Notes under the pieces: model-generated
The model's input: only the letters and a program-made list of their open reading frames with translations
What the model was told of the DNA's origin: nothing
Databases searched by the model: none
Made by a program: the position numbers and the translations under genes
Assembly: GCF_010550695.1 (NCBI RefSeq)
Contig: NZ_JAAGOB010000001.1
Coordinates: 124,001 to 188,000, forward strand
Length of the DNA stretch: 64,000 nucleotides
Source of the DNA: Phytoactinopolyspora alkaliphila
Lineage (GTDB): Bacteria > Actinomycetota > Actinomycetes > Jiangellales > Jiangellaceae
Direction: 5' to 3'
In this document: positions 1 through 7,537 of the stretch, in pieces
Position numbering within the stretch: position 1 is the first letter of the stretch
Layout: each line of letters begins with the position of its first letter

Positions 1-1022
1 GCGGCGACGCGACACTGCTGGTCCACAAGGGCGTCGAGTTCGAGAAGGCCGGCGCCGTCCCGTCGGCCAGTGACAACGACCCGGACGAGTGGAAGGTCTT
101 CCTGGAGCTTCTGCGGGCTTCGCTCGCGTCGGACTCCTCGAAGTGGACCACCATCGCCGGTGGCATCAAGGGCGTCACCGAGGAGACCACCACCGGTGTG
201 CATCGGCTCTACCAGCTGGCCGAGGCCGGCGAGCTGTTGTTCCCGGCGATCAACGTCAACGACGCGGTCACCAAGTCCAAGTTCGACAACAAGTACGGCT
301 GCCGTCACTCCCTGGTAGACGGGATCAACCGTGCCACGGACGTGCTCATCGGCGGCAAGACTGCGGTGATCTGCGGTTACGGTGACGTCGGCAAGGGCAG
401 CGCGGAATCGTTGCGGGGCCAGGGCGCGAGGGTGATCGTCACCGAGATCGACCCGATCTGTGCGTTGCAGGCGGCGATGGACGGCTATCAGGTGGCCGTG
501 CTCGACGACGTCCTCGACCAGGCCGACATCATCATCACCACCACAGGCAACAAGGACGTCATCACCATCGACCACATGGTGAAGATGAAGCATCAGGCCA
601 TCGTGGGCAACATCGGTCACTTCGACAACGAGATCCAGATCGCCGAGCTCGAGCGTTACCCCGGCGTGAAGCGGGTCACCATCAAGCCGCAGGTGGACGA
701 GTGGACGTTCCCGGACGGGCACTCCATCATCGTGTTGTCCGAAGGCCGCCTGCTGAACCTGGGCAACGCGACCGGACACCCGTCGTTCGTCATGTCCAAC
801 TCGTTCTCCGACCAGACGATCGCCCAGATCGAGCTGTTCACCAAGCAGGGCGAGTACGGCACCGACCAGGTCTACGTCCTGCCGAAGCACCTGGACGAGA
901 AGGTCGCGCGGATCCACCTGGAAGCGCTCGGTGGCAAGCTCACCAAGCTCAGCAAGGATCAGGCCGAGTACCTGGACGTCGATGTCGAAGGCCCCTACAA
1001 GCCGGATCACTACCGTTACTGA
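1..1022 (+). CDS. ahcY: Adenosylhomocysteinase, C-terminal part (5' end outside window)
   Basis: The window opens inside this gene; the frame is open from base 3 and about 339 residues are visible. The enzyme hydrolyses S-adenosylhomocysteine to adenosine and homocysteine in the cytoplasm, removing the product that inhibits methyltransferases. The NAD-binding Rossmann motif [10 protein letters not shown] (about 376-405) and the family C-terminus KPDHYRY are present, and the fragment is highly conserved throughout. A strong GC hairpin follows 28 bases after the stop, so the transcript probably ends here. The only reservation is that the start is not in the window. Confidence 0.97.
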   Translation, partial: GDATLLVHKGVEFEKAGAVPSASDNDPDEWKVFLELLRASLASDSSKWTTIAGGIKGVTEETTTGVHRLYQLAEAGELLFPAINVNDAVTKSKFDNKYGCRHSLVDGINRATDVLIGGKTAVICGYGDVGKGSAESLRGQGARVIVTEIDPICALQAAMDGYQVAVLDDVLDQADIIITTTGNKDVITIDHMVKMKHQAIVGNIGHFDNEIQIAELERYPGVKRVTIKPQVDEWTFPDGHSIIVLSEGRLLNLGNATGHPSFVMSNSFSDQTIAQIELFTKQGEYGTDQVYVLPKHLDEKVARIHLEALGGKLTKLSKDQAEYLDVDVEGPYKPDHYRY

Positions 1023-1049
1023 TCCGCGTCATGATCGCTTCGTGAGCAT

Positions 1050-1086
1050 GCGACCGCCCGCCGGCATCGTGCCGGCGGGCGGTCGC
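1050..1086 (+). terminator. Perfect 17-bp stem hairpin after ahcY
   Basis: The left arm 1050-1066 is the exact reverse complement of 1070-1086, with a 3-base loop TCG. It lies between the ahcY stop and the end of the convergent small gene at 1110, so it could end transcripts from both strands. No T-run follows, as is common for terminators in high-GC actinobacteria. Confidence 0.75.
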
Positions 1087-1109
1087 ACGTTCATGTTCGG
1101 GGCGGGCGG

Positions 1110-1328
1110 CTAGCGCTGCTCGCCCTTGTTCTGCTTGTCGTCGTTCTGCTTGTCGAGATGCCCCCTGGCTTGATCGGCCGCTGAGTCGATCTTGTCGGTG
1201 TGCTTTCCACCGGTCTTGTCGTCTGCGAAGTCCGCTGCCTTGTCGATGCCGTCGCCGGCCTTGTCGGAGTTCTTCGACAGTGCGTCGCTGAACTTGTCCT
1301 TCATCTTGCCGATGTCCACTGTGCTCAC
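1110..1328 (-). CDS. MT0933-type antitoxin-like small protein
   Basis: A 72-residue, very hydrophilic protein rich in Asp, Lys, Gly and Ala, with repeated short helices ([45 protein letters not shown]). The [13 protein letters not shown] segment matches the actinobacterial family named after MT0933/Rv0909, annotated as antitoxin of a toxin-antitoxin pair. No toxin gene lies beside it: its neighbours are ahcY and miaA. Such orphan copies are common, and the antitoxin role rests on the family name rather than on anything visible here. A stress-type disordered or helical protein is an alternative reading. Confidence 0.7.
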   Translation of the reverse strand: MSTVDIGKMKDKFSDALSKNSDKAGDGIDKAADFADDKTGGKHTDKIDSAADQARGHLDKQNDDKQNKGEQR

Positions 1329-1423
1329 CTCTTAGCGGTCGGTCCGAAGGCCCCTTGACACGTTCATACCCCTCGTGCTGCGCATCCACAACCGGAATGC
1401 GGGAAGCCGCAGGAGAGTGGATG

Positions 1424-2431
1424 ATGCAGCGGCTAGGCCGTCGTGTGAGACTTGGCGGGATGAGTCCAGCACAGGGTGTGCCGGTCGTGGCGGTCGTCGG
1501 GCCCACGGCGGCGGGAAAGAGCGACCTCGCGATCGACCTCGCCCTGCGTTTGGGCGGTGAGGTCGTGAACGCGGACTCCATGCAGGTCTACCGGGGCATG
1601 GACATCGGCACGGCCAAGACGCCGGTGACGCAGCGGAAGGGCGTCGTCCACCACCTCCTCGACATCCTCGACGTCACCGAAACCGCCACCGTGGCGGAGT
1701 TCCAGGCACTCGCGCGCGCCGCTATCGAGGGCTGCCGACGGCGCGGGACCGTTCCAGTAGTCGTCGGGGGCAGTGCCCTGTATGTGCGCGCTGTACTCGA
1801 CGACTTCGAGTTTCCTGGAACTGACCCGGCGATCAGGCAACGGCTCGAGGCCGAACTCGCAGAAGTCGGTCCCGCGCGGCTGCACGCCCGGCTGGCGGAG
1901 CGCGATCCGCGAGCGGCGGAGTCAATTCTTCCGAGCAACGCCCGGCGTGTAGTGCGTGCGCTGGAGGTAGGCGAACTGACCGGCCGTCCGTTCGCCGCGT
2001 CCCTGCCTGCCAAGCGCTACGTCTTCGACCATGTCGCTCAGGTCGGTCTGGACGTATCTCGTGAGGTCCTCGATGCCCGGATCGAACGCCGGGTGGACGC
2101 GATGTGGGAAGGCGGGCTGGTGGACGAGGTGCGCCGGCTGGAGTCGGCGGGCCTGAGGCAGGGGCGCACGGCCGCGCGGGCCCTCGGGTACGCCCAGGTG
2201 CTCTCCTTCCTGGCCGGCGAATGCACCGAGCGGGAGGCGCGCACGGATACGGTCCGCGCCACCAGGAGGTTCGCCCGCAGGCAGGACTCGTGGTTCCGGA
2301 AGGATGAGCGCATCACCTGGCTGCCGTTCGACGCGGATGACCTCGCCCACCGCGCGACGGGCATCGTTGGCGGCATCGATGACGTTGACGGAGACAGCCA
2401 GCACAACCACACAGGAGCCAGGGAGTCATGA
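1424..2431 (+). CDS. miaA: tRNA dimethylallyltransferase
   Basis: MiaA transfers the dimethylallyl group to A37 of tRNAs that read UNN codons. The P-loop [11 protein letters not shown] and the substrate motif [17 protein letters not shown] are clear, as is the late ARALGYAQ motif. ATG 1424 is chosen because AGGAG at 1411-1415 sits 8 bases upstream; ATG 1421 and ATG 1460 ([14 protein letters not shown]) are alternatives, and the conserved part begins only after 1460. The stop overlaps the dapF start as ATGA, so the two genes are translationally coupled. miaA-dapF-hflX order is typical of actinobacteria. Confidence 0.95.
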   Translation: MQRLGRRVRLGGMSPAQGVPVVAVVGPTAAGKSDLAIDLALRLGGEVVNADSMQVYRGMDIGTAKTPVTQRKGVVHHLLDILDVTETATVAEFQALARAAIEGCRRRGTVPVVVGGSALYVRAVLDDFEFPGTDPAIRQRLEAELAEVGPARLHARLAERDPRAAESILPSNARRVVRALEVGELTGRPFAASLPAKRYVFDHVAQVGLDVSREVLDARIERRVDAMWEGGLVDEVRRLESAGLRQGRTAARALGYAQVLSFLAGECTEREARTDTVRATRRFARRQDSWFRKDERITWLPFDADDLAHRATGIVGGIDDVDGDSQHNHTGARES

Positions 2432-3411
2432 CCACGCATATTCCATTCGTCAAAGGACACGGTACGGAGAATGACTTCATTCTGGTGCCAGATCCGGACG
2501 GCTCGATGGGAGATATCCTCGCCGGCCACGTGGTCCGCCGGCTCACCGATCGCTACGCCGGCATCGGAGCCGACGGCCTGATCCGCGTGGTGCGCACCGC
2601 GGCGGCGCCGGACGTGGCCGCGTTGGCAGATCGCGCGGAGTGGTTCATGGACTATCGCAATGCCGACGGCTCGCTCGCGGAGATGTGCGGTAACGGAGTC
2701 CGCGTCATGGCGCGGTACCTGTTCGATCACGGCCTGGCCGGTGACGCGTCGGAGCTGGCCGTGGCTACGCGGGGTGGTGTGCGTGCGGTTCGTGCGGAGC
2801 CGGACGGTCAGTACACGGTGGAGATGGGGCCGGCCACGCAGCCGGTGGCCGGTGGTGCCGCGGCGGGAGCGCGCGGCGTGCCGGAGGACGCGGAACCCGC
2901 GGTGGAGGTCATCCTCGGCCGGCGGTCGTGGCCGGCCGTTCCCGTGGCGGTGCCGAATCCGCACGCCGTCGTCTTCTTGGATGACGAACCCTCTGCTGCC
3001 GCTTCGTTCGGGGAGACGAAAGAAGGCCGGGCCGGCGCCTCGGAGGCAGCCGGTCCGGACCACGGCGTCTTCCTGGATGGGCACCTCGGTGATCTCGGTC
3101 TGCTGGCGGCGGTGCCCTCGTTCCGCCCGGAGCCGGTCTTCCCGGACGGCGCGAACGTGGAGTTCGTCGTCAGCCGAGGGGATCGGCACATCGCGCTACG
3201 AGTGTGGGAGCGCGGGGTCGGCGAGACACGGTCGTGCGGGACGGGCGTCTGCGCCGCGGCGTGGGCGGCGATGCGCCGTGACGGCGAAGCCGCAGCCACC
3301 TACACCGTCGACGTCCCGGGCGGCCGGCTCGTCGTCACCGAGCGGGCCGACGGGCAGTTGCTGCTCACAGGCCCGGCTGAACTCGGCGTTCAGGGGACGA
3401 TTGCTGTTTGA
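2428..3411 (+). CDS. dapF: Diaminopimelate epimerase
   Basis: Converts LL- to meso-diaminopimelate, the crosslinking residue of this organism's peptidoglycan and the lysine precursor. Both catalytic cysteines are visible: in EMCGNG (about residue 87) and in SCGTGVCAA (about residue 270). At 327 residues it is longer than the usual 270-290; the extra length is an Ala/Gly/Glu-rich insertion around residues 140-215 that includes [19 protein letters not shown]. The product feeds MurE, encoded at 29284, which carries the DNPR motif for meso-DAP. It overlaps miaA by 4 bases. Confidence 0.96.
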   Translation: MTTHIPFVKGHGTENDFILVPDPDGSMGDILAGHVVRRLTDRYAGIGADGLIRVVRTAAAPDVAALADRAEWFMDYRNADGSLAEMCGNGVRVMARYLFDHGLAGDASELAVATRGGVRAVRAEPDGQYTVEMGPATQPVAGGAAAGARGVPEDAEPAVEVILGRRSWPAVPVAVPNPHAVVFLDDEPSAAASFGETKEGRAGASEAAGPDHGVFLDGHLGDLGLLAAVPSFRPEPVFPDGANVEFVVSRGDRHIALRVWERGVGETRSCGTGVCAAAWAAMRRDGEAAATYTVDVPGGRLVVTERADGQLLLTGPAELGVQGTIAV

Positions 3412-3426
3412 CCAGGGCGTACGTGA

Positions 3427-3442
3427 TGTGACTTACGTCACA
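3427..3442. promoter_or_regulatory. Perfect CRP/GlxR-type operator
   Basis: TGTGACTTACGTCACA matches the CRP-family consensus TGTGA-N6-TCACA exactly, including the central TA preferred by actinobacterial GlxR/Cmr proteins. It lies 15 bases past the dapF stop and 490 bases before hflX, at the head of the hflX leader region. No regulator gene of this family is in the window. Target assignment to hflX or its leader is inference. Confidence 0.5.
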
Positions 3443-3590
3443 GCATCCAAACGCCGCTCAGGGACGTCTCTGTTTGTAGTACGAGAGCACGACAGGCCGA
3501 CGACGCCGCACCGATGGCGGATGCCCTGCTCGTGCGTCGTCGTCAGTGGCTCTCTGCGGGGGAGGGCCACGTGTCGGAAGAGGTGACGTG

Positions 3591-3752
3591 ATGTTGAGAA
3601 TCGAGACCCAGCGGCGAGACGCCGTGCTGGCCGCAGCCGCGCTTCGGAATCGACGGCAGGCCGCGAAGCGCCAGGGCCGGCGGGCCGCGTCGGTCCGCGC
3701 CGCCTCGGCGCTGCGAATGGCGGCGTCGGCCGGTACACGTTCCACGCGTTGA
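3591..3752 (+). CDS. Possible 53-residue Arg/Ala-rich small protein or leader peptide
   Basis: ATG 3591 follows a GAAGAGGTGA ribosome site at suitable spacing. The product would be a basic peptide, MLRIETQRRDAVLAAAAL then many Arg/Ala residues, ending in STR. I recognise no family. It stands alone between dapF and hflX and is followed 38 bases later by a long hairpin. It could be a regulatory leader whose translation controls hflX, a small ribosome-associated protein, or not a gene at all. Confidence 0.3.
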   Translation: MLRIETQRRDAVLAAAALRNRRQAAKRQGRRAASVRAASALRMAASAGTRSTR

Positions 3753-3790
3753 GGTGAGAACCGCGGCCGGTGCCGCCGAAATAGAGGTGA

Positions 3791-3851
3791 AACGGCGCGG
3801 TGCCCGTGTCATCCTGGAAGTCATTCGGGATGATAGGGGCCCCGCGCCGTT
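3791..3851 (+). promoter_or_regulatory. Terminator-like hairpin in the hflX leader
   Basis: AACGGCGCGG (3791-3800) pairs perfectly with CCGCGCCGTT (3842-3851); after one mismatch four more pairs form (GCCC 3802-3805 with GGGC 3837-3840), and ATCC can pair with GGAT inside the loop. TGTTGTACC follows. It lies 65 bases before the hflX start and downstream of a possible leader ORF, so it may be an attenuator or a plain terminator. Confidence 0.45.
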
Positions 3852-3916
3852 GTTGTACCCGACGCCACATCACTCACATCACGTAGTCCCCTCACTTCGG
3901 GGGCGGAAGAAGGAGC

Positions 3917-5383
3917 ATGACGACAAGTCCGCAGCCGGTTCACACGTTCGATCCATACGCCGCTGACGAGCTGCCTGAGCTCGACGACCCGACTCAGGAC
4001 GAAGAGCTGACCACTGGTGAGTTCGATCTGGAGGACCGGCACTCGCTGCGGCGAGTCGCGGGGTTGTCCACCGAGCTCGAAGAGATCAGCGAGGTCGAAT
4101 ACCGCAAGCTCCGGTTGGAGCGCGTCGTGCTGGCCGGGGTCTGGACCGAGGGCAGCGCCACCGATGCGGAGAACTCCATCGTCGAGCTTGCCGCGTTGGC
4201 TGAGACCGCTGGCTCGGTCGTCCTCGAAGGCCTTGTGCAGCGTCGCGGGCGGCCCGATCCAGCTACGTTCATCGGTTCGGGGAAGGTCGACGAGTTGCGT
4301 GACGTCGTTCTGGCCACCGGTGCCGACACGGTCATCTGTGACGGTGAGCTGTCCGCATCGCAGCTGCGCAACCTCGAAGACCGGGTCAAGGTCAAGGTGG
4401 TCGATCGCACCATGCTGATCCTGGACATCTTCGCCCAGCACGCCAAGAGTCGTGAGGGTAAGGCGCAGGTGGAGCTGGCTCAGCTGGAGTACCTCTCCCA
4501 GCGGTTGCGCGGATGGGGTGCCAGCCTCTCCCGCCAGGCCGGTGGCCGTGCGGGCGGAGCAGGCGGTGGGGTCGGCACTCGTGGCCCTGGTGAGACCAAG
4601 CTGGAGACCGACCGCAGGCGGATCCGCACGCGTATGTCCAAGCTGCGTCGCGATCTGGCCGGGATGCGGACCGCACGCGACACCAAGCGTTCCAACCGTC
4701 AGCGCAATGCAGTGCCAGCCGTGGCGATCGCGGGATACACCAACGCCGGCAAGTCGTCGTTGCTCAACCAGCTGACCGGTGCCGGCGTGCTTGTGCAAGA
4801 TGCCTTGTTCGCCACCCTGGACCCCACGGTGCGCCGAGCTCAGACTTCGGACGGACGCGAGTACACGTTCACCGACACGGTTGGCTTCGTCCGGCACCTT
4901 CCGCATGAACTGGTGGAGTCCTTCCGCTCGACCCAAGAGGAGGTCGCCGACGCCGACCTGCTGCTGCACGTCGTGGACGGTTCTCACCCCGATCCCGAAG
5001 GGCAGCTCAGCGCCGTCCGCGAAGTTCTCGCCGACGTCGGTGCGTCCGAGGTGCCGGAGATCGTGGTGATCAACAAGGCGGACACCGCCGATCCGTACGT
5101 CATCACGAGGCTTCTGCGGGCCGAGTCCAACTCCGTTGCCGTATCGGCTCGTACCGGGGACGGCATCGACAAGCTCCGTGCCCTCGTGGAGGAACGGCTG
5201 CCGACCCCACCGGTCGAGGTCGACGCGTTGGTTCCTTATGACCGCGGAGAGCTCGTCTCGAAGGTGCATACCACGGGCGAGGTCATAGCGATGGAGCACG
5301 AGGCTGAGGGCACGCGGGTGCGAGCGCGCGTTTCCGAGGGCCTCGCCGCTGCGCTGGCGCCTTACGCCGTGCAGGGAGCGTAG
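3917..5383 (+). CDS. hflX: GTPase HflX, ribosome-splitting factor
   Basis: HflX is a translational GTPase-like protein that splits stalled or hibernating 70S ribosomes; in actinobacteria it contributes to macrolide-lincosamide tolerance. The 488-residue protein has the N-terminal glycine-rich linker (GRAGGAGGGVGTRGPGE), the P-loop GYTNAGKSSLLN (about residue 273), the G3 motif DTVGFVRHLP and G4 NKAD. ATG 3917 is the only good start, with GGAAG about 7 bases upstream. The 500-base leader with an operator, a small ORF and a hairpin is unusual (see findings). Only 13 bases separate the stop from a box-array repeat. Confidence 0.95.
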   Translation: MTTSPQPVHTFDPYAADELPELDDPTQDEELTTGEFDLEDRHSLRRVAGLSTELEEISEVEYRKLRLERVVLAGVWTEGSATDAENSIVELAALAETAGSVVLEGLVQRRGRPDPATFIGSGKVDELRDVVLATGADTVICDGELSASQLRNLEDRVKVKVVDRTMLILDIFAQHAKSREGKAQVELAQLEYLSQRLRGWGASLSRQAGGRAGGAGGGVGTRGPGETKLETDRRRIRTRMSKLRRDLAGMRTARDTKRSNRQRNAVPAVAIAGYTNAGKSSLLNQLTGAGVLVQDALFATLDPTVRRAQTSDGREYTFTDTVGFVRHLPHELVESFRSTQEEVADADLLLHVVDGSHPDPEGQLSAVREVLADVGASEVPEIVVINKADTADPYVITRLLRAESNSVAVSARTGDGIDKLRALVEERLPTPPVEVDALVPYDRGELVSKVHTTGEVIAMEHEAEGTRVRARVSEGLAAALAPYAVQGA

Positions 5384-5396
5384 GGAACGCCCGCTT

Positions 5397-5622
5397 TGCC
5401 ACCTGATCGTCGAAATGTCGTCTGATCATTTTTCGTCGCGGTAACGTCGGCGGATGATCAGATGACTGAAGCACGTCTGTAGGTCGCGCCACGTCATCTG
5501 ATCCCGCGACGTTCGTATCGTGAGATGTGATCAGATGATACACAGCCGGCCCGAACACGTCGATGTGTCGTCTGACTCTGGGCAAGGGAATGATCAGGCG
5601 ACATTTCGACGATCAGGTGACA
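5397..5622. repeat. Family 1 box-array element, copy 1 (GATCAG boxes)
   Basis: The outer arms 5397-5430 and 5589-5622 are inverted repeats matching at 32 of 34 positions. Eight GATCAG/CTGATC boxes start at 5403, 5422, 5456, 5498, 5529, 5572 (degenerate, CTGACT), 5592 and 5611, in the order reverse, reverse, forward, reverse, forward, reverse, forward, forward. Boxes 3 and 4 form a perfect 11-bp stem (GATCAGATGAC with GTCATCTGATC); boxes 5 and 6 form a weaker one. The element fills the gap between the convergent hflX and S9 peptidase genes, ending 3 bases from the peptidase stop. A second copy lies at 54336-54562. Confidence 0.9.
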
Positions 5623-5625
5623 CAA

Positions 5626-7470
5626 CTAGCTGGCGGAACGGCCGCCGAGATGCTGGGCGAGGAAGTCCTCCGCGGCGGCGTAGAAGCGTTCCCGGTTCTC
5701 GGGCTTGGCCAGGCCGTGACCCTCGTCCTCGAACAAGAGGTACTCATGGTCGAGTCCCTTGTCGATCAGGGCGTTGACGATCTGCTCGGCCTCGGCTTCC
5801 TTCACGCGCGGATCGTTCTTGCCTTGGGCGACGAGAATCGGGATGCGAATGTCGTCCACCCGGGAGAGGGGAGAGATGTTCCAGAGGAAGTCCTTCTCCG
5901 TCTCCGGGTTGCCCACGCGTGAGTACATGAAGGCGATCTGCGGCTTCCAATACTCCGGGATCGAGGTCAGCAAGGTCAGCAGGTTGGAGGGACCGACCAG
6001 GTCCACCGCGCACCGGAACACGTCGGGGGTGAACGCGGCTCCGGCCAGGGCGGCGTAGCCCCCGTAGGAGCCGCCGTAGATGCCCACTCGGTTCCGGTCC
6101 ACCCAGCCCTGCCCGACCAGGTACTCGACAGCGTCGAGCAGGTCGGTGTGCATGGCCTTGCCCCACTGCTTGTTTCCCGCGTTGCCGAACGCCTTGCCGT
6201 ATCCGGTGGAGCCGCGGAAGTTCACCTGAACGCAGACATAGCCACGGTTGGCGAACCACTGGGCCTCGGGGTCGTATCCCCACGTGTCCCGCGCCCACGG
6301 TCCTCCGTGCACGTTCAGCACGGCAGGCAGGTCGCGGCGCTCGACACCGACCGGGAACGTCAGATAGCCGTGCACGGTCAAGCCGTCGCGGGCGGTGTAG
6401 CTGAACGGCTCCATCTCGGCGAGCTGGTACTGCTCCAGTTCAGGGCGGTGCGAGAAGAGGTACGTCAGCTCCAGGGAGTCACGGTCGAACAGGTAATAGC
6501 GCACTGGGCCGTCGGAGAGCACGTCGTGCACGATCCAGCGACGGTCGTCGCGCACCGTCCGCGAGATCCCGATCTCGCCACGCAGCTGAGCCCGGAGAAA
6601 GTCCACTTCGGCGCCGAACTCCGGGTCCAGGTGGACCCAGACCTTTCGATCCTTCACGAAGCTGACGCCCTGCGGCTCCAGCGTCTCCGGATGCAGTGCG
6701 ATGCCCGCGACGTCGTAGTGGGGATCCTCGGCCAGCACGCTCTGCTCGCCGGACGAGAGGTCGACGCGGAGCAGCCGGGTGGCGTTCACGCCGATGCTGG
6801 ACAGCAGGAGGGCCGATCGCCCGTCTCGGCTGAAGCCGTAAACGCCGGTGCCTGCGACGTCATCGGCGCCTATCTCCAGCCACGGCTCGTCCGTGCCCGT
6901 GTCGGAATTGCGAAAGTGCACGACGGCGCCGCCGTCTTCGGTCATGGCGACACCACCGCGGACGTTCAGGTCCGCGTCGACCATCCAGCCTGCATATCCG
7001 GGATTGGTCTCGACCTTCTCCAGCTGGCGGGTGGTGAGGTCGAGGCGGTAGATGTCGTGCAACATCGGGTTGTCGGCGTTGAGGGCGACGAGCATCGTGG
7101 TGGGATGCCAGCGGTTGTGCGCGAGCACGCCTGCCGTGACGCCACTTTGCGGTGTCACCAGCTGAGCTTCGCCGCTCTCCAGGTCCAGGGCGTAGAGGCG
7201 CCAGTCCTCGTCGCCGTCGGTGTCCTGCAGATACACCAGCGTGCGGTCGTCGTGGCAGAAGTCGAACACGCGAATACCGCGGTCGCGGTCGAACGTGACC
7301 GGCCGGGCGGCGGCGGGATCGTCGGCCGGTCCTACCCAGACGTTGAGGACGCCGTCATCGGGAGCCACGAAACCTAACCGGGTGCCGTCGGGCGACAAGC
7401 TGGGCAAGATCCGCTCAGGATTGCCGAAGAGCACATCGCGGGGTATCAGCTGCACGGCGTCATCGCTCAT
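5626..7470 (-). CDS. S9 family serine peptidase (acylaminoacyl peptidase-like)
   Basis: A 614-residue cytoplasmic prolyl-oligopeptidase-family protein with no signal peptide. The N-terminal two thirds is a beta-propeller-like region with WD-type repeats (LSPDGTRLGFV and similar). The C-terminal alpha/beta-hydrolase domain carries the nucleophile in YGGSYGGY (about residue 467), Asp in QGKNDPRVKEAE (about 552) and His in DEGHGLAKP (about 584). It probably trims short peptides or removes N-acylated residues; the exact substrate cannot be read from the sequence. It converges with hflX across a box-array repeat and is divergent from dinG. Confidence 0.9.
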   Translation of the reverse strand: MSDDAVQLIPRDVLFGNPERILPSLSPDGTRLGFVAPDDGVLNVWVGPADDPAAARPVTFDRDRGIRVFDFCHDDRTLVYLQDTDGDEDWRLYALDLESGEAQLVTPQSGVTAGVLAHNRWHPTTMLVALNADNPMLHDIYRLDLTTRQLEKVETNPGYAGWMVDADLNVRGGVAMTEDGGAVVHFRNSDTGTDEPWLEIGADDVAGTGVYGFSRDGRSALLLSSIGVNATRLLRVDLSSGEQSVLAEDPHYDVAGIALHPETLEPQGVSFVKDRKVWVHLDPEFGAEVDFLRAQLRGEIGISRTVRDDRRWIVHDVLSDGPVRYYLFDRDSLELTYLFSHRPELEQYQLAEMEPFSYTARDGLTVHGYLTFPVGVERRDLPAVLNVHGGPWARDTWGYDPEAQWFANRGYVCVQVNFRGSTGYGKAFGNAGNKQWGKAMHTDLLDAVEYLVGQGWVDRNRVGIYGGSYGGYAALAGAAFTPDVFRCAVDLVGPSNLLTLLTSIPEYWKPQIAFMYSRVGNPETEKDFLWNISPLSRVDDIRIPILVAQGKNDPRVKEAEAEQIVNALIDKGLDHEYLLFEDEGHGLAKPENRERFYAAAEDFLAQHLGGRSAS

Positions 7471-7524
7471 GACCTGATTCCATCACGCGGGTACGCCAGG
7501 CTCGTTCAGGGGGCGCGGACACGG

Positions 7525-7530
7525 TAATCT
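7525..7530 (+). promoter_or_regulatory. -10 box of a probable leaderless dinG transcript
   Basis: TAATCT ends 7 bases before GTG 7538, the spacing expected when transcription starts at the start codon itself. There is no Shine-Dalgarno-like sequence before this GTG. Confidence 0.5.
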
Positions 7531-7537
7531 CGCGTCG

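Noticed and set aside
3821-5299. 492-residue open frame antisense to hflX
   Set aside because: It is the mirror frame of a highly conserved gene; high-GC codon usage keeps such frames open.
5563-5922. 119-residue frame crossing the GATCAG repeat
   Set aside because: It overlaps the end of the S9 peptidase on the other strand and has no family.
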